A DNA stretch of 64,000 nt from Crassaminicella profunda (GTDB lineage Bacteria > Bacillota > Clostridia > Peptostreptococcales > Thermotaleaceae): positions 4,271,355 through 4,335,354 of the forward strand of contig NZ_CP082326.1 in the NCBI RefSeq assembly GCF_019884785.1. The letters run 5' to 3'. The translations under genes were made by a program, and so were the position numbers. The notes beneath the pieces are model-generated. The model was not told where the DNA came from, ran no database searches, and worked only from the letters and a program-made list of their open reading frames with translations. Positions within the stretch are counted from its first letter, which is position 1. Every line of letters starts with the position of its first letter. Shown here piece by piece: positions 41,202-49,393 of this stretch.

Positions 41202-44147
41202 ATGAAAAAAGATAAAATTGTACAAGAACTAAAAAAAATTATCAAGAACGAAGATCAAAAAAATCCATACACAGATATAGAAATTGCAAAAAAATTAAAT
41301 ATCAGCAGAAGTGATGTTTCCATGATTCGATGCAATTTAAAAATTAAGGATTCAAGAGAAAGAAGAAAAAATCTTCTAATAAATGAAATACAGAAGATTT
41401 TAAAGGAAGAAAAAGCTGCTTCTGTAAGACGGGTGACTGCTATTTTAAATGAAAAGGGATACAAAATTTCTAGAAATTTAGTTTTTAAATTTTTAAAAGA
41501 AATTGAACCATCTATAAAAGATAATTCTAGTCATGAAATGAATAAATTTAATGAAATTCCCACAAAAGTTGAGGATATTCCATATGCATTTGACTCACTT
41601 ATTGGTTCTAAAGGAAGCTTGAAACCTCAAATAGAGTTAGCAAAAGCTGCTATTTTATATCCAAAGAATGGACTTCACACTTTAATTTATGGACCAACTG
41701 GAGTGGGGAAGAGTGAAATGGCAGAATGTATGTATGGATTTGCAATTGAATCGAACACAAAGAAACAAGATGCACCTTTTATTGTTTTTAACTGTGCAGA
41801 TTATGCAGATAATCCTCAATTATTATTATCCCAACTCTTTGGTTATAAGAAAGGTGCCTTTACAGGAGCAACAGACGACAAAGCAGGATTAGTAGAAAAA
41901 GCGAATGATGGAATTTTATTTCTAGATGAGATTCATAGATTGCCTCCTGAAGGACAGGAAATCTTTTTTCATCTCATTGATAAGGGGAGATTTAGGAGGC
42001 TAGGAGAAACAGAAAACTATAGGCAGGTGAATATACTGCTTATTGCAGCAACTACAGAAAATATAGAATCTAATTTATTGGCTACATTTAAAAGACGAAT
42101 ACCTATGATTATTGAATTACCAGCTTTATCTCATAGACCTTTTATTGAAAGATATAAAATCATTAAGAATTTTTTTAAACAAGAAGCTATTCGAATGAAT
42201 GCAAATATTGTAGTATCTCAAAATGTAGTCAAGGCACTTATTCTATATGAACCTATTGGAAATATTGGTCAGATTCGTTCTGATATACAAGTTACTTGTG
42301 CAAGAAGCTTTTTAAAGTTAATGGGGAAAGAAAACAAGTCAATGAAAATTGATATTACAGAACTTCCAAATTCTGTTGTAAAAGGTCTTCTAAAGCTTAA
42401 TTCATATAGAAATGAAATGAATAAGATTGTTAAAGGAGATCTTGAAGTCATCGATTCAAATAAAGTTATTATTCAAAATCTTGATGATACCCCTTATCTG
42501 CTCTCTAAAGAAATTTATAAGGAAATAGAAAGTAAATATAAAGTATTAAAATTTCAAGGAATTGATGAAGAGATTATCAATCGAATCATTGAAAATGAAT
42601 TGGAAACGAAAATTTATAAATCAGTTAATACCATTAGAAAAAATAAATACAAGTTAGTTAAAAATGACTTAGAAAAAATTGTGGGTAGTAAAATTGTCCA
42701 TATTGTAGAAAAAATGATTGATATTGCTAAAGAGTATCATAAAGATTTAGATAATAGTTTGTTTTATTGTTTAGCGACACATTTGGCAGCATCTTATGAA
42801 AGATTGATCCAAAATAAACCTATTAACAATCCAAAATTAGAAAAAATTAAAACACAATACCCTAAAGAATTTAGTATTGCTAAAGAAATGTCAGAGCTAG
42901 CGAGTTATAGTCTAAAAGTTAATTTTCCAGAGGATGAAATTGCGTTTATTGCCATGTATTTAAAATCTTGTGCAAGGAAGGATCTACTTTTGCAAAAACA
43001 TGTAGGCGTAATTGTTCTATCTCACGGAAGAGTAGCAGAAGGGATGGCGACAGTTGCCAATCGTCTTTTAGGCGTTAACCATGCTAAAGCAGTAGAAATG
43101 TCATTAGATGAATCTCCTAGTGTAGCATTAAAAAATACAAAGCAAATTGCAAAAGAGATAGGAAATGAAAAAGGTATATTATTTCTAGTAGATATGGGAT
43201 CTCTCACAGGATTTGGAGAAATTATTGGTAAAGAATTGTCTATAAAAACTAGGACAATTAATAGAGTGGATACGATGATGGTTATTGAAGCTGTTAGAAA
43301 AGCTATGATGCCAGATTCAAATCTTGATGAAATGGCAGATTCATTACAATCAGATGATAAGAGAATCTCTCCTAAAGAGATAATCAATGAAGATAAAAAA
43401 GTAATTATCTGTGTATGCTTAACAGGTGAGGGAACTGCAAAAGCGTTGGAAAACGTTATCAGCGAAAGAGTAAAATTAGATAACAAAATAGAAGTTATGA
43501 CTATGAGTGTATTAGAAAATCATAATATTTCTGCAATCGTAAAAAAAATGTCTCAAGAAAAAAAAGTTATTGCTATTGTAGGAACAATCAATCCTCAAAT
43601 ACCTTTTATTCCGTTTATTGATGCAAGCGAAATCATTGAAGGAACAGGAGTGGAGAAGTTAGATAATTATATAAACTTAAGTAATAACATGTTTAATAAA
43701 AAGATAAACAAAAAAGTGAATATTTTAGCGAATGAATTGATTGATGAAAAAACAACAATACTTAAATCAGATATTCGGTCCAAAAAAGAAGCTATTGAAA
43801 AAATGACCAATTTACTATATGAACTAGGCTATGTAAAAGAAAAGTTTAAGGATTCTGTATATAAAAGAGAAGATATGCTTCCAACTTTATTTAAGGGAGG
43901 GGTTGCTCTTCCTCATGCAAATCCTAAATATGTAAATAAACCAATAATAGGAATTCTAACGCTGGAGAAACCCATATTATGGGATGCAAACAATGAGGTG
44001 GATTGCATATTTGTTGTAGCTATTAATGAGTATTATAAAGATGAATTTAGAAAGCTTTATAAGATGATCAATGATCCATATTTTCTCAATAAGATTAAGG
44101 AAAGTAGAAGTTTTGACGAATTGAGGGAGGTGATAAGGAATGTCTAA
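41202..44147 (+). CDS. LevR-family sigma-54 activator with PTS regulatory domains
   Basis: A 981-residue transcription activator. N-terminal helix-turn-helix repeats are followed by an AAA+ sigma-54 domain (Walker A GPTGVGKS near residue 165, GAFTGA near 217, LFLDEIHRLPPEGQ). Then come PRD-type regions, an EIIA-mannose-like domain (LSHGRVAEGM near 605), a stretch with EIIB-like sequence, a further PRD, and a C-terminal EIIA-2 domain (LPHANP near 903). Its activity should be set by phosphorylation from HPr/EI and EIIB, reporting sugar supply. ATG 41202 follows GGTGGGG; the longer GTG start at 41190 would use up the ribosome binding site. It overlaps the next gene by 8 bases. Confidence 0.92.
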   Translation: MKKDKIVQELKKIIKNEDQKNPYTDIEIAKKLNISRSDVSMIRCNLKIKDSRERRKNLLINEIQKILKEEKAASVRRVTAILNEKGYKISRNLVFKFLKEIEPSIKDNSSHEMNKFNEIPTKVEDIPYAFDSLIGSKGSLKPQIELAKAAILYPKNGLHTLIYGPTGVGKSEMAECMYGFAIESNTKKQDAPFIVFNCADYADNPQLLLSQLFGYKKGAFTGATDDKAGLVEKANDGILFLDEIHRLPPEGQEIFFHLIDKGRFRRLGETENYRQVNILLIAATTENIESNLLATFKRRIPMIIELPALSHRPFIERYKIIKNFFKQEAIRMNANIVVSQNVVKALILYEPIGNIGQIRSDIQVTCARSFLKLMGKENKSMKIDITELPNSVVKGLLKLNSYRNEMNKIVKGDLEVIDSNKVIIQNLDDTPYLLSKEIYKEIESKYKVLKFQGIDEEIINRIIENELETKIYKSVNTIRKNKYKLVKNDLEKIVGSKIVHIVEKMIDIAKEYHKDLDNSLFYCLATHLAASYERLIQNKPINNPKLEKIKTQYPKEFSIAKEMSELASYSLKVNFPEDEIAFIAMYLKSCARKDLLLQKHVGVIVLSHGRVAEGMATVANRLLGVNHAKAVEMSLDESPSVALKNTKQIAKEIGNEKGILFLVDMGSLTGFGEIIGKELSIKTRTINRVDTMMVIEAVRKAMMPDSNLDEMADSLQSDDKRISPKEIINEDKKVIICVCLTGEGTAKALENVISERVKLDNKIEVMTMSVLENHNISAIVKKMSQEKKVIAIVGTINPQIPFIPFIDASEIIEGTGVEKLDNYINLSNNMFNKKINKKVNILANELIDEKTTILKSDIRSKKEAIEKMTNLLYELGYVKEKFKDSVYKREDMLPTLFKGGVALPHANPKYVNKPIIGILTLEKPILWDANNEVDCIFVVAINEYYKDEFRKLYKMINDPYFLNKIKESRSFDELREVIRNV

Positions 44148-44610
44148 AAAACTTATGTTAAATGAAGAGGTTGTGGCAATCAATGTATCTGTAGAAAGCA
44201 GAGAACAGCTCCTTCATTTTATGGCAGATATGCTCAAAAAAGAAGGATATGTAAAAGAAACTTATGCTGAAGCAATTCTACAAAGGGAAGAAAAATTTTC
44301 TACTGGATTACCTACAGAAAAATTTGGTGTAGCAATTCCTCACACAGATGCTGTTCATGTAAATGAACCAATGATTAGTATTGTAACATTAAAAGAACCT
44401 ATACAATTTTTAGAGATGGGAAATCCAGATGGAGAAGTTGATGTAAAAATTGTATTCATGCTTGCAATGAAAGACAGCGATACCCAGGTAAAATTATTAA
44501 CGAATTTAATGGGAATTGTTCAAAATCAAGAGTTATTAAAAGAAATATATGAAGCGAACAAAGAGCAGTTGATTCTATTAATCAATAATAAGCTTAGTGA
44601 AACTTATTAA
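44140..44610 (+). CDS. PTS EIIA component, galactitol/fructose type
   Basis: A 156-residue PTS_EIIA_2 domain protein with the phospho-histidine in GVAIPHTDAVHV. It receives phosphate from HPr and passes it to EIIB. It overlaps the activator gene end by 8 bases and is followed by EIIB after 17 bases. It is closest to the GatA group, judging from its GatB/GatC-like partners. The sugar is unknown, probably a polyol or a deoxy/pentose sugar given the aldolase. Confidence 0.88.
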   Translation: MSKKLMLNEEVVAINVSVESREQLLHFMADMLKKEGYVKETYAEAILQREEKFSTGLPTEKFGVAIPHTDAVHVNEPMISIVTLKEPIQFLEMGNPDGEVDVKIVFMLAMKDSDTQVKLLTNLMGIVQNQELLKEIYEANKEQLILLINNKLSETY

Positions 44611-44627
44611 AAAAGGAGATGAAAATC

Positions 44628-44933
44628 ATGAGAACATTTAGAGTATTAACAGTATGTGGAACAGGGATTGCAACTTCAACAGTTGCAGCTGAAAAATGCA
44701 AGGAAATGTTAACTGCAAGAGGATTGAGTATCGAAGTTATTGAATGTAAGGCTACTGAAGTGGAATCAAAAGTACCTGTTTTTCAACCAGATGTAATTGT
44801 ACACACAACTATTTTAGGTGCAAAAGTTGCAGAAAATGTTAAGAAATTTAGAGGATTAGCGTTCTTAACAGGAATAGGAATGGATAAGTTAGCAGATGAA
44901 ATCTCTGAGTACCTTAAAACTTTAGATAAATAA
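44628..44933 (+). CDS. PTS EIIB component, GatB-like
   Basis: A 101-residue EIIB of the galactitol type with the phospho-cysteine in the N-terminal loop VLTVCGTGIATSTVAAEKC. ATG 44628 is chosen because GGAG stands 9 bases before it; the ATG at 44619 touches the ribosome binding site. It accepts phosphate from EIIA and phosphorylates the incoming sugar at EIIC. Confidence 0.9.
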   Translation: MRTFRVLTVCGTGIATSTVAAEKCKEMLTARGLSIEVIECKATEVESKVPVFQPDVIVHTTILGAKVAENVKKFRGLAFLTGIGMDKLADEISEYLKTLDK

Positions 44934-44951
44934 TATAAAGGAGGGATTTGC

Positions 44952-46202
44952 ATGACATTTATTAATTTCATATTAGATCTTGGTGCAAGTGTAATGATGC
45001 CTATTATCATAACAATTCTAGGACTTATTTTTAAACAGAAATTTTCTAAGGCATTTCGCTCAGGTTTAACAGTAGGAATCGGTTTTGTTGCAATATTTAT
45101 GATTGTAGGAATGCTCGTAAGCAACCTTTCTCCTGCTACCCAAGCAATGGTAGAAAATTGGGGACTATCACTAGATGTTATGGACGTTGGATGGCCAATT
45201 TCTGCATCTATTAGTTTTGGGACAACCATTGTTCCAGCAGTATTTGGAATATGTTTTTTATTAAACATTATCATGTTGTCATTTAATTGGACAAAAACAA
45301 TGAATGTTGATATTTGGAATTACTGGCATTTTATATTTACTGGTGCTTTAGTAATGTATTTAACAAACAATATGGTTTTAGGTCTAATTGCATCGGCTAT
45401 CTGTTTCATTATCATTCTAAAGCTTGCAGACTTTACTGCTCCATATGTATCTGATTTCTTTGGTATGCCAGGGGTGTCACTACCTCATACAGAAACTGTA
45501 TCCTGGGCACCTTTGGGAATTCTTATTGATAAGATTATTGATAGGATTCCAGTTATTAATAAAATTGAAATGCATCCTGAAGGAATTCAAAAGAAATTTG
45601 GCGTTTTAGGAGAGCCTATGATTATGGGATTATTCTTAGGTGCTGGAATAGGTGCATTAGCTGGATATGATGCGAAAGGAATTATTGCACTTGGTGTAAA
45701 TATGGCAGCTGTTATGTTCTTAATGCCTAGGATGGTTAGAATTTTGATGGAAGGATTGTTACCATTATCTGAAAGTGCTAGAGAATATATTGGACAAAAA
45801 TTCCCTGGAAAAGAAGTTTATATTGGTTTAGATGCAGCAGTAGCTATTGGACATCCCTCAGTAATTTCTACAGGTTTGATCTTAATTCCTATTACACTTC
45901 TTTTAGCTGTAGTCCTTCCAGGAAATCGTGTTTTACCTTTTACTGATTTAGGACTTGTTCCAATTTTGATTGTTTGGGCGGTTGCGCCATCTAAAGGAAA
46001 TGTTTTTAGGGGAGTTATTACTGGAACTATATTTATGGCATTAATATTATTAATTGCAACAGATTTAGCAGAAATAACAACGATCATGGCGAGAGATGTT
46101 CAATTCCCTATTCCAGAAGGAACTTCTTTAATATCTTCATTAGATGAAGGAGCTCATTTAATTCCTTATCTAATCTATAAAGTATTTAGCTTTTTCTTTT
46201 AA
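44952..46202 (+). CDS. PTS EIIC component, GatC-like permease
   Basis: A 416-residue membrane protein with about ten helices, of the galactitol permease IIC family (GatC/SgcC). Family-like segments are VGWPISASISFGTTIVPAV and GVLGEPMIMGLFLGAGIGA. It imports and phosphorylates the sugar with the neighbouring EIIA and EIIB. GGAGGG ribosome binding site. The most similar characterised cargoes are galactitol and pentitols, but the sequence alone does not decide. Confidence 0.92.
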   Translation: MTFINFILDLGASVMMPIIITILGLIFKQKFSKAFRSGLTVGIGFVAIFMIVGMLVSNLSPATQAMVENWGLSLDVMDVGWPISASISFGTTIVPAVFGICFLLNIIMLSFNWTKTMNVDIWNYWHFIFTGALVMYLTNNMVLGLIASAICFIIILKLADFTAPYVSDFFGMPGVSLPHTETVSWAPLGILIDKIIDRIPVINKIEMHPEGIQKKFGVLGEPMIMGLFLGAGIGALAGYDAKGIIALGVNMAAVMFLMPRMVRILMEGLLPLSESAREYIGQKFPGKEVYIGLDAAVAIGHPSVISTGLILIPITLLLAVVLPGNRVLPFTDLGLVPILIVWAVAPSKGNVFRGVITGTIFMALILLIATDLAEITTIMARDVQFPIPEGTSLISSLDEGAHLIPYLIYKVFSFFF

Positions 46203-46272
46203 ATTAAATAGTTAGAGGAGTTTTACTAATAACTCCTCTAATAACATCAAATAATGAAAGGAATGATTTAAT

Positions 46273-46920
46273 ATGTTATTAGAAGAACAAAGAAAAAAAA
46301 TTGTAGAAATCGGAAGAAGAATTCAGTCAGATAAATTGGTACCCCTTACTTTTGGAAATTTCAGTATTAGAGATTTTGAGACAGGATACGTTTGTATCAC
46401 ACCATCTGGAATGCCTTATGAAACATTAACACCTGAAGATATCGTTGTGGTCGATGTAAATGGAAATCATGTAGATGGAAAAAGAACACCCTCTATTGAA
46501 ACAGGTCTTCACTGTTCAGTATATAGAAAAAGACCTGAGGTTGGAAGTGTGGTACACACCCATTCTACATTTGTAACGGCATGGGCTTCTTGCAATAAAG
46601 AAATTCCTAGTGTTGTAGCTGAAGTTGCTGCACTTGTAAGTGGTAAAGTAAAATGTGCTCCATATAGACCCTGTGGTTCAAAGGAGCTAGCAGAGGTAAC
46701 TTCAGATTGTTTAGGAGAAGATGATGCAGTTCTTTTGGGAAATCATGGAGTATTAGTAGTAGGTGCAAATATTGATACAGCATATGTGAATGCAGTAATT
46801 GTTGAAGAAGGTGCAAAGGTTGCCTATTATGCACAAAATATTGGAGGTATGAGAATTTTAGATGAAGAAGAATGTGCATATGAAAGAGAATCTGCAAAAA
46901 AAGGATATGGGCAAAAATAA
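46273..46920 (+). CDS. Class II aldolase, L-fuculose-phosphate-aldolase-like
   Basis: A 215-residue zinc aldolase of the FucA/AraD family. Zinc ligands lie in VVHTHSTFVTAWA and LLGNHGVLV, and the catalytic Glu in SIETGLHCS. It would split a ketose phosphate into dihydroxyacetone phosphate and an aldehyde, or act as an epimerase like AraD. Its place straight after EIIC implies the imported sugar phosphate becomes, directly or after one step, the aldolase substrate. AAAGGAA site upstream. Confidence 0.88.
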   Translation: MLLEEQRKKIVEIGRRIQSDKLVPLTFGNFSIRDFETGYVCITPSGMPYETLTPEDIVVVDVNGNHVDGKRTPSIETGLHCSVYRKRPEVGSVVHTHSTFVTAWASCNKEIPSVVAEVAALVSGKVKCAPYRPCGSKELAEVTSDCLGEDDAVLLGNHGVLVVGANIDTAYVNAVIVEEGAKVAYYAQNIGGMRILDEEECAYERESAKKGYGQK

Positions 46921-46942
46921 TCTATAAAAAAGAGGTGTTTGT

Positions 46943-47101
46943 ATGATCTATGAATTTATGAGAATGATGGCAGGTTCAAGTTTGTGCAAATTATCAGATT
47001 ATTATAATCAAAATCAATTTATTTTCAATATCTTTATTGTGATCGTTGGATTTTTATGGATTCTTTATAAAAGGAAAAGCAGTAATGCAACAAATTATTA
47101 A
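46943..47101 (+). CDS. Small single-span membrane protein in the PTS operon (52 residues)
   Basis: The frame starts ATG ATC TAT after AAGAGGTG (spacing 6) and encodes 52 residues. An amphipathic start (MIYEFMRMMAGSS) is followed by a hydrophobic helix (FIFNIFIVIVGFLWILY) and a basic tail (KRKSSN). It fills the gap between aldolase (22 bases away) and HPr (17 bases away), so it is almost certainly transcribed with them. The Lys/Arg behind the helix predicts that the C-terminus stays in the cytoplasm. No family is recognised. It might assist the EIIC permease. Confidence 0.6.
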   Translation: MIYEFMRMMAGSSLCKLSDYYNQNQFIFNIFIVIVGFLWILYKRKSSNATNY

Positions 47102-47118
47102 TAAGAAAGGAGTATCAT

Positions 47119-47382
47119 ATGTGTACAGCAGAAATTGTATTAAAAAATGAAGCAGGACTGCATGCAAGACCTGCAAGTGTATTAGTAAAGATGGCAACAG
47201 GCTTTAATTGTAATATAAACCTTATAAAAAATGGTAGAAAATGTAATGCAAAAAGTATTATTAATATATTAAGCTTAGGAGCTAAATGTGGAGAAGCACT
47301 TTTTATTGAAACAGAAGGAGAAGATGAGAAAGAAGCGTTAGAAGCATTAGTGGAACTAGCTAACAATAATTTTGGAGAATAG
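47119..47382 (+). CDS. ptsH: Phosphocarrier protein HPr
   Basis: An 87-residue HPr. The active histidine is in EAGLHARPAS, and the regulatory serine region reads NAKSIINILSLGA, so phosphorylation by HPr kinase remains possible. It transfers phosphate from Enzyme I to EIIA. It is located inside the sugar-specific PTS operon rather than in a general pts operon, so it may be dedicated to this system, though it could also be the cell's only copy. AAAGGAG ribosome binding site. Confidence 0.93.
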   Translation: MCTAEIVLKNEAGLHARPASVLVKMATGFNCNINLIKNGRKCNAKSIINILSLGAKCGEALFIETEGEDEKEALEALVELANNNFGE

Positions 47383-47392
47383 GAGGATTCTG

Positions 47393-49108
47393 ATGTTTAA
47401 TGGAATTGGAGCTTCTCCAGGGATTGCAATGGGAAAGATTTTATTAAAAAAGGAAGCAAAAATAGAAATCGTGAAAAAAGATGTTAAAGATCCTATAGCA
47501 GAGGTACATGCATTGCATGATGCTAGAGTAAAAAGCAAAGATGAAATATTAAAACTATATGAACATACTTTAGAAACTATTGGAAAGAAAGAAGCTCAAA
47601 TTTTTGAAGCCCATAGTATGATCGTTGAAGATATAGAAATTTTCAATCAGATAGAATCAAAAATAAAAGATGAGAAAGTAAATGCAGAATGGGCATTAAA
47701 AGAAGTTACAGATATGTTTATAGATATGTTTGCGAATATGGACGATGAATATATGAAGGAAAGGGCATCAGATATAAAAGATGTTACCAATAGGATTATT
47801 AGAAATCTTTTAGGGATAGAAGATATTGATTTATCAAACTTGAAAGAACCTGCAATTATTGTTGCAGAAGATCTGACCCCTTCGGATACTGCTAGTATGG
47901 ATAAAAAGAATGTACTTGGATTTGTTACTGCTGTAGGAGGTAGAACTGCTCATTCAGCTATTATGGCTAGAAGCTTAGAAATACCTGCAGTGGTAGGAAC
48001 TTCAGACATTTTATCTAAAGTAAATAATGGTGATTATATGGTGTTTGATGGTGATGAAGGAATTATTTATTTAAATCCTAGTCAAGATATTACTGATCGT
48101 TATGCTGAAAAGTTAGAGAAGAACAAAATATTTAAAAATACATTACAAAAACTAATAGGAAAAGAAAGTATTACCTTGGATGGCAAAAAAGTAGAATTAG
48201 CTGCTAATATTGGAACAGTTAATGATTTAGAGGGTGTTTTAAGAAATGATGCACAAGGAATAGGACTTTTTAGAACAGAATTTTTATATATGGATCGAAC
48301 AAACTTACCTTCAGAAGAAGAACAATTTGAAGTATATAAAAAGGTTGCACAAACCATGAAAGAAAAGCCTGTAGTAATCAGAACTTTAGACATTGGTGGA
48401 GATAAGGATTTAAGTTATATGGATTTGCCCAAAGAGATGAATCCATTTTTAGGATACAGAGCCATACGCCTTTGTTTAGATCAGGTGGATATTTTTAAGA
48501 CACAGTTAAGAGCTTTATTAAAAGCCAGTAGCTATGGCAATATAAAGATCATGTTTCCCATGATATCTTGTATGGAAGAATTAAAAGAAGCTAAGTGTAT
48601 TTTAGAATCTGTAAAGAATGATTTAAAAAATGAAAACATAGTATTCAATGAAAATATAGAAGTTGGTATGATGATAGAAGTACCCGCTGCTGCAATTATT
48701 TCAGATATGCTAGCAAAGGAAGTAGATTTTTTTAGCATAGGAACAAATGATTTAATCCAATATACAGTAGCTGTTGATAGAGGAAATCAAAAGTTATCCT
48801 ATATATATAATCAATTCAATCCTGCTGTATTGAGATTGATTCAATTAGTTATTGATAATGGACATAAAGAAGGAATTTGGGTAGGGATGTGTGGTGAAGT
48901 TGCAGGAGATCCTGAAATGATCCCTATCTTAGCAGGAATGGGGTTAGATGAATTTAGCATGAGTCCAACTTCTATACTGAAAGCTAGATATATTTTAAAA
49001 AATGTAGATACACAAAAAATAGCAGAGTTATTAGATGAACTTTTATGGATATCTACTGCAAGTGAAGTACAAACTTATATAAAGAAAAAAATATCTTCTA
49101 TATTGTAA
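47393..49108 (+). CDS. ptsI: PTS Enzyme I (phosphoenolpyruvate-protein phosphotransferase)
   Basis: A 571-residue Enzyme I with the phospho-histidine in TAVGGRTAHSAIMARS, the PEP-binding barrel (IGLFRTEFLYMDR, IRTLDIGGDKDL) and the catalytic cysteine in WVGMCGEVAGDP. It takes phosphate from PEP and hands it to HPr. The start at 47393 follows AGGAGG with 7-base spacing. It is the last gene of the PTS operon and is followed by a terminator. With HPr beside it, the operon encodes a complete phosphorelay. Confidence 0.95.
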   Translation: MFNGIGASPGIAMGKILLKKEAKIEIVKKDVKDPIAEVHALHDARVKSKDEILKLYEHTLETIGKKEAQIFEAHSMIVEDIEIFNQIESKIKDEKVNAEWALKEVTDMFIDMFANMDDEYMKERASDIKDVTNRIIRNLLGIEDIDLSNLKEPAIIVAEDLTPSDTASMDKKNVLGFVTAVGGRTAHSAIMARSLEIPAVVGTSDILSKVNNGDYMVFDGDEGIIYLNPSQDITDRYAEKLEKNKIFKNTLQKLIGKESITLDGKKVELAANIGTVNDLEGVLRNDAQGIGLFRTEFLYMDRTNLPSEEEQFEVYKKVAQTMKEKPVVIRTLDIGGDKDLSYMDLPKEMNPFLGYRAIRLCLDQVDIFKTQLRALLKASSYGNIKIMFPMISCMEELKEAKCILESVKNDLKNENIVFNENIEVGMMIEVPAAAIISDMLAKEVDFFSIGTNDLIQYTVAVDRGNQKLSYIYNQFNPAVLRLIQLVIDNGHKEGIWVGMCGEVAGDPEMIPILAGMGLDEFSMSPTSILKARYILKNVDTQKIAELLDELLWISTASEVQTYIKKKISSIL

Positions 49109-49125
49109 AAATAAAAATAAAGACA

Positions 49126-49159
49126 ACATAGGACATTTTAAATAGGTCCTATGTTTTTA
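49126..49159 (+). terminator. Terminator after ptsI
   Basis: Stem ACATAGGAC / GTCCTATGT with a T-run behind it. Confidence 0.8.
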
Positions 49160-49275
49160 CTTTTATATCTCTTCAATTATAAAATTTTAGGGATGTAAAT
49201 AAGGATTAAATATCCTTGTATCTCTTATATTGAACCTCATATAAATCTATGATATACTTACATAAAAAATAAATA

Positions 49276-49314
49276 AGACAGTTCGTAACCATCCTGTCTA
49301 TAAACAAAACTAGG
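49276..49314 (+). promoter_or_regulatory. PreQ1-I riboswitch aptamer
   Basis: The stem AGACAG / CTGTCT (49276-49281 with 49294-49299) encloses TTCGTAACC, and an A-rich tail TATAAACAAAACTAGG follows. The layout and bases correspond closely to known preQ1-I aptamers such as the Thermoanaerobacter one (CUGGGUCGCAGUAACC then tail AACAAAACAAGG). In this class the tail docks into the loop when preQ1 binds. It precedes an operon with queD, queE and queC, which confirms the assignment. Confidence 0.88.
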
Positions 49315-49319
49315 ACTAT

Positions 49320-49347
49320 ACTACCTACCGTCTTAGGTAGTTTTTTG
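49320..49347 (+). terminator. Expression-platform terminator of the preQ1 riboswitch
   Basis: Stem ACTACCTA / TAGGTAGT (49320-49327 with 49334-49341) followed by TTTTTG. The aptamer tail AAACAAAAC can instead pair with the downstream TTTTGTTT stretch. Ligand binding to the tail should therefore free the terminator and turn the operon off. Confidence 0.8.
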
Positions 49348-49353
49348 TTTATG

Positions 49354-49374
49354 GGGCAGCTATGCCCTTTTTTT
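49354..49374 (+). terminator. Second short hairpin with T-run in the preQ1 leader
   Basis: GGGCA-GCTA-TGCCC followed by seven T, only 20 bases before the first gene of the operon. It is a short stem but GC-rich; it could act as a second terminator or lower basal expression. Confidence 0.5.
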
Positions 49375-49393
49375 GTTGGAATGGAGGAATATA

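Noticed and set aside
43022-43486. A 154-residue minus-strand frame inside the LevR-like gene
   Set aside because: It is antisense to a well-supported domain of the activator and shows no coding features.
46607-46897. A 96-residue His/Leu-rich minus-strand frame
   Set aside because: It is the antisense shadow of the aldolase gene.
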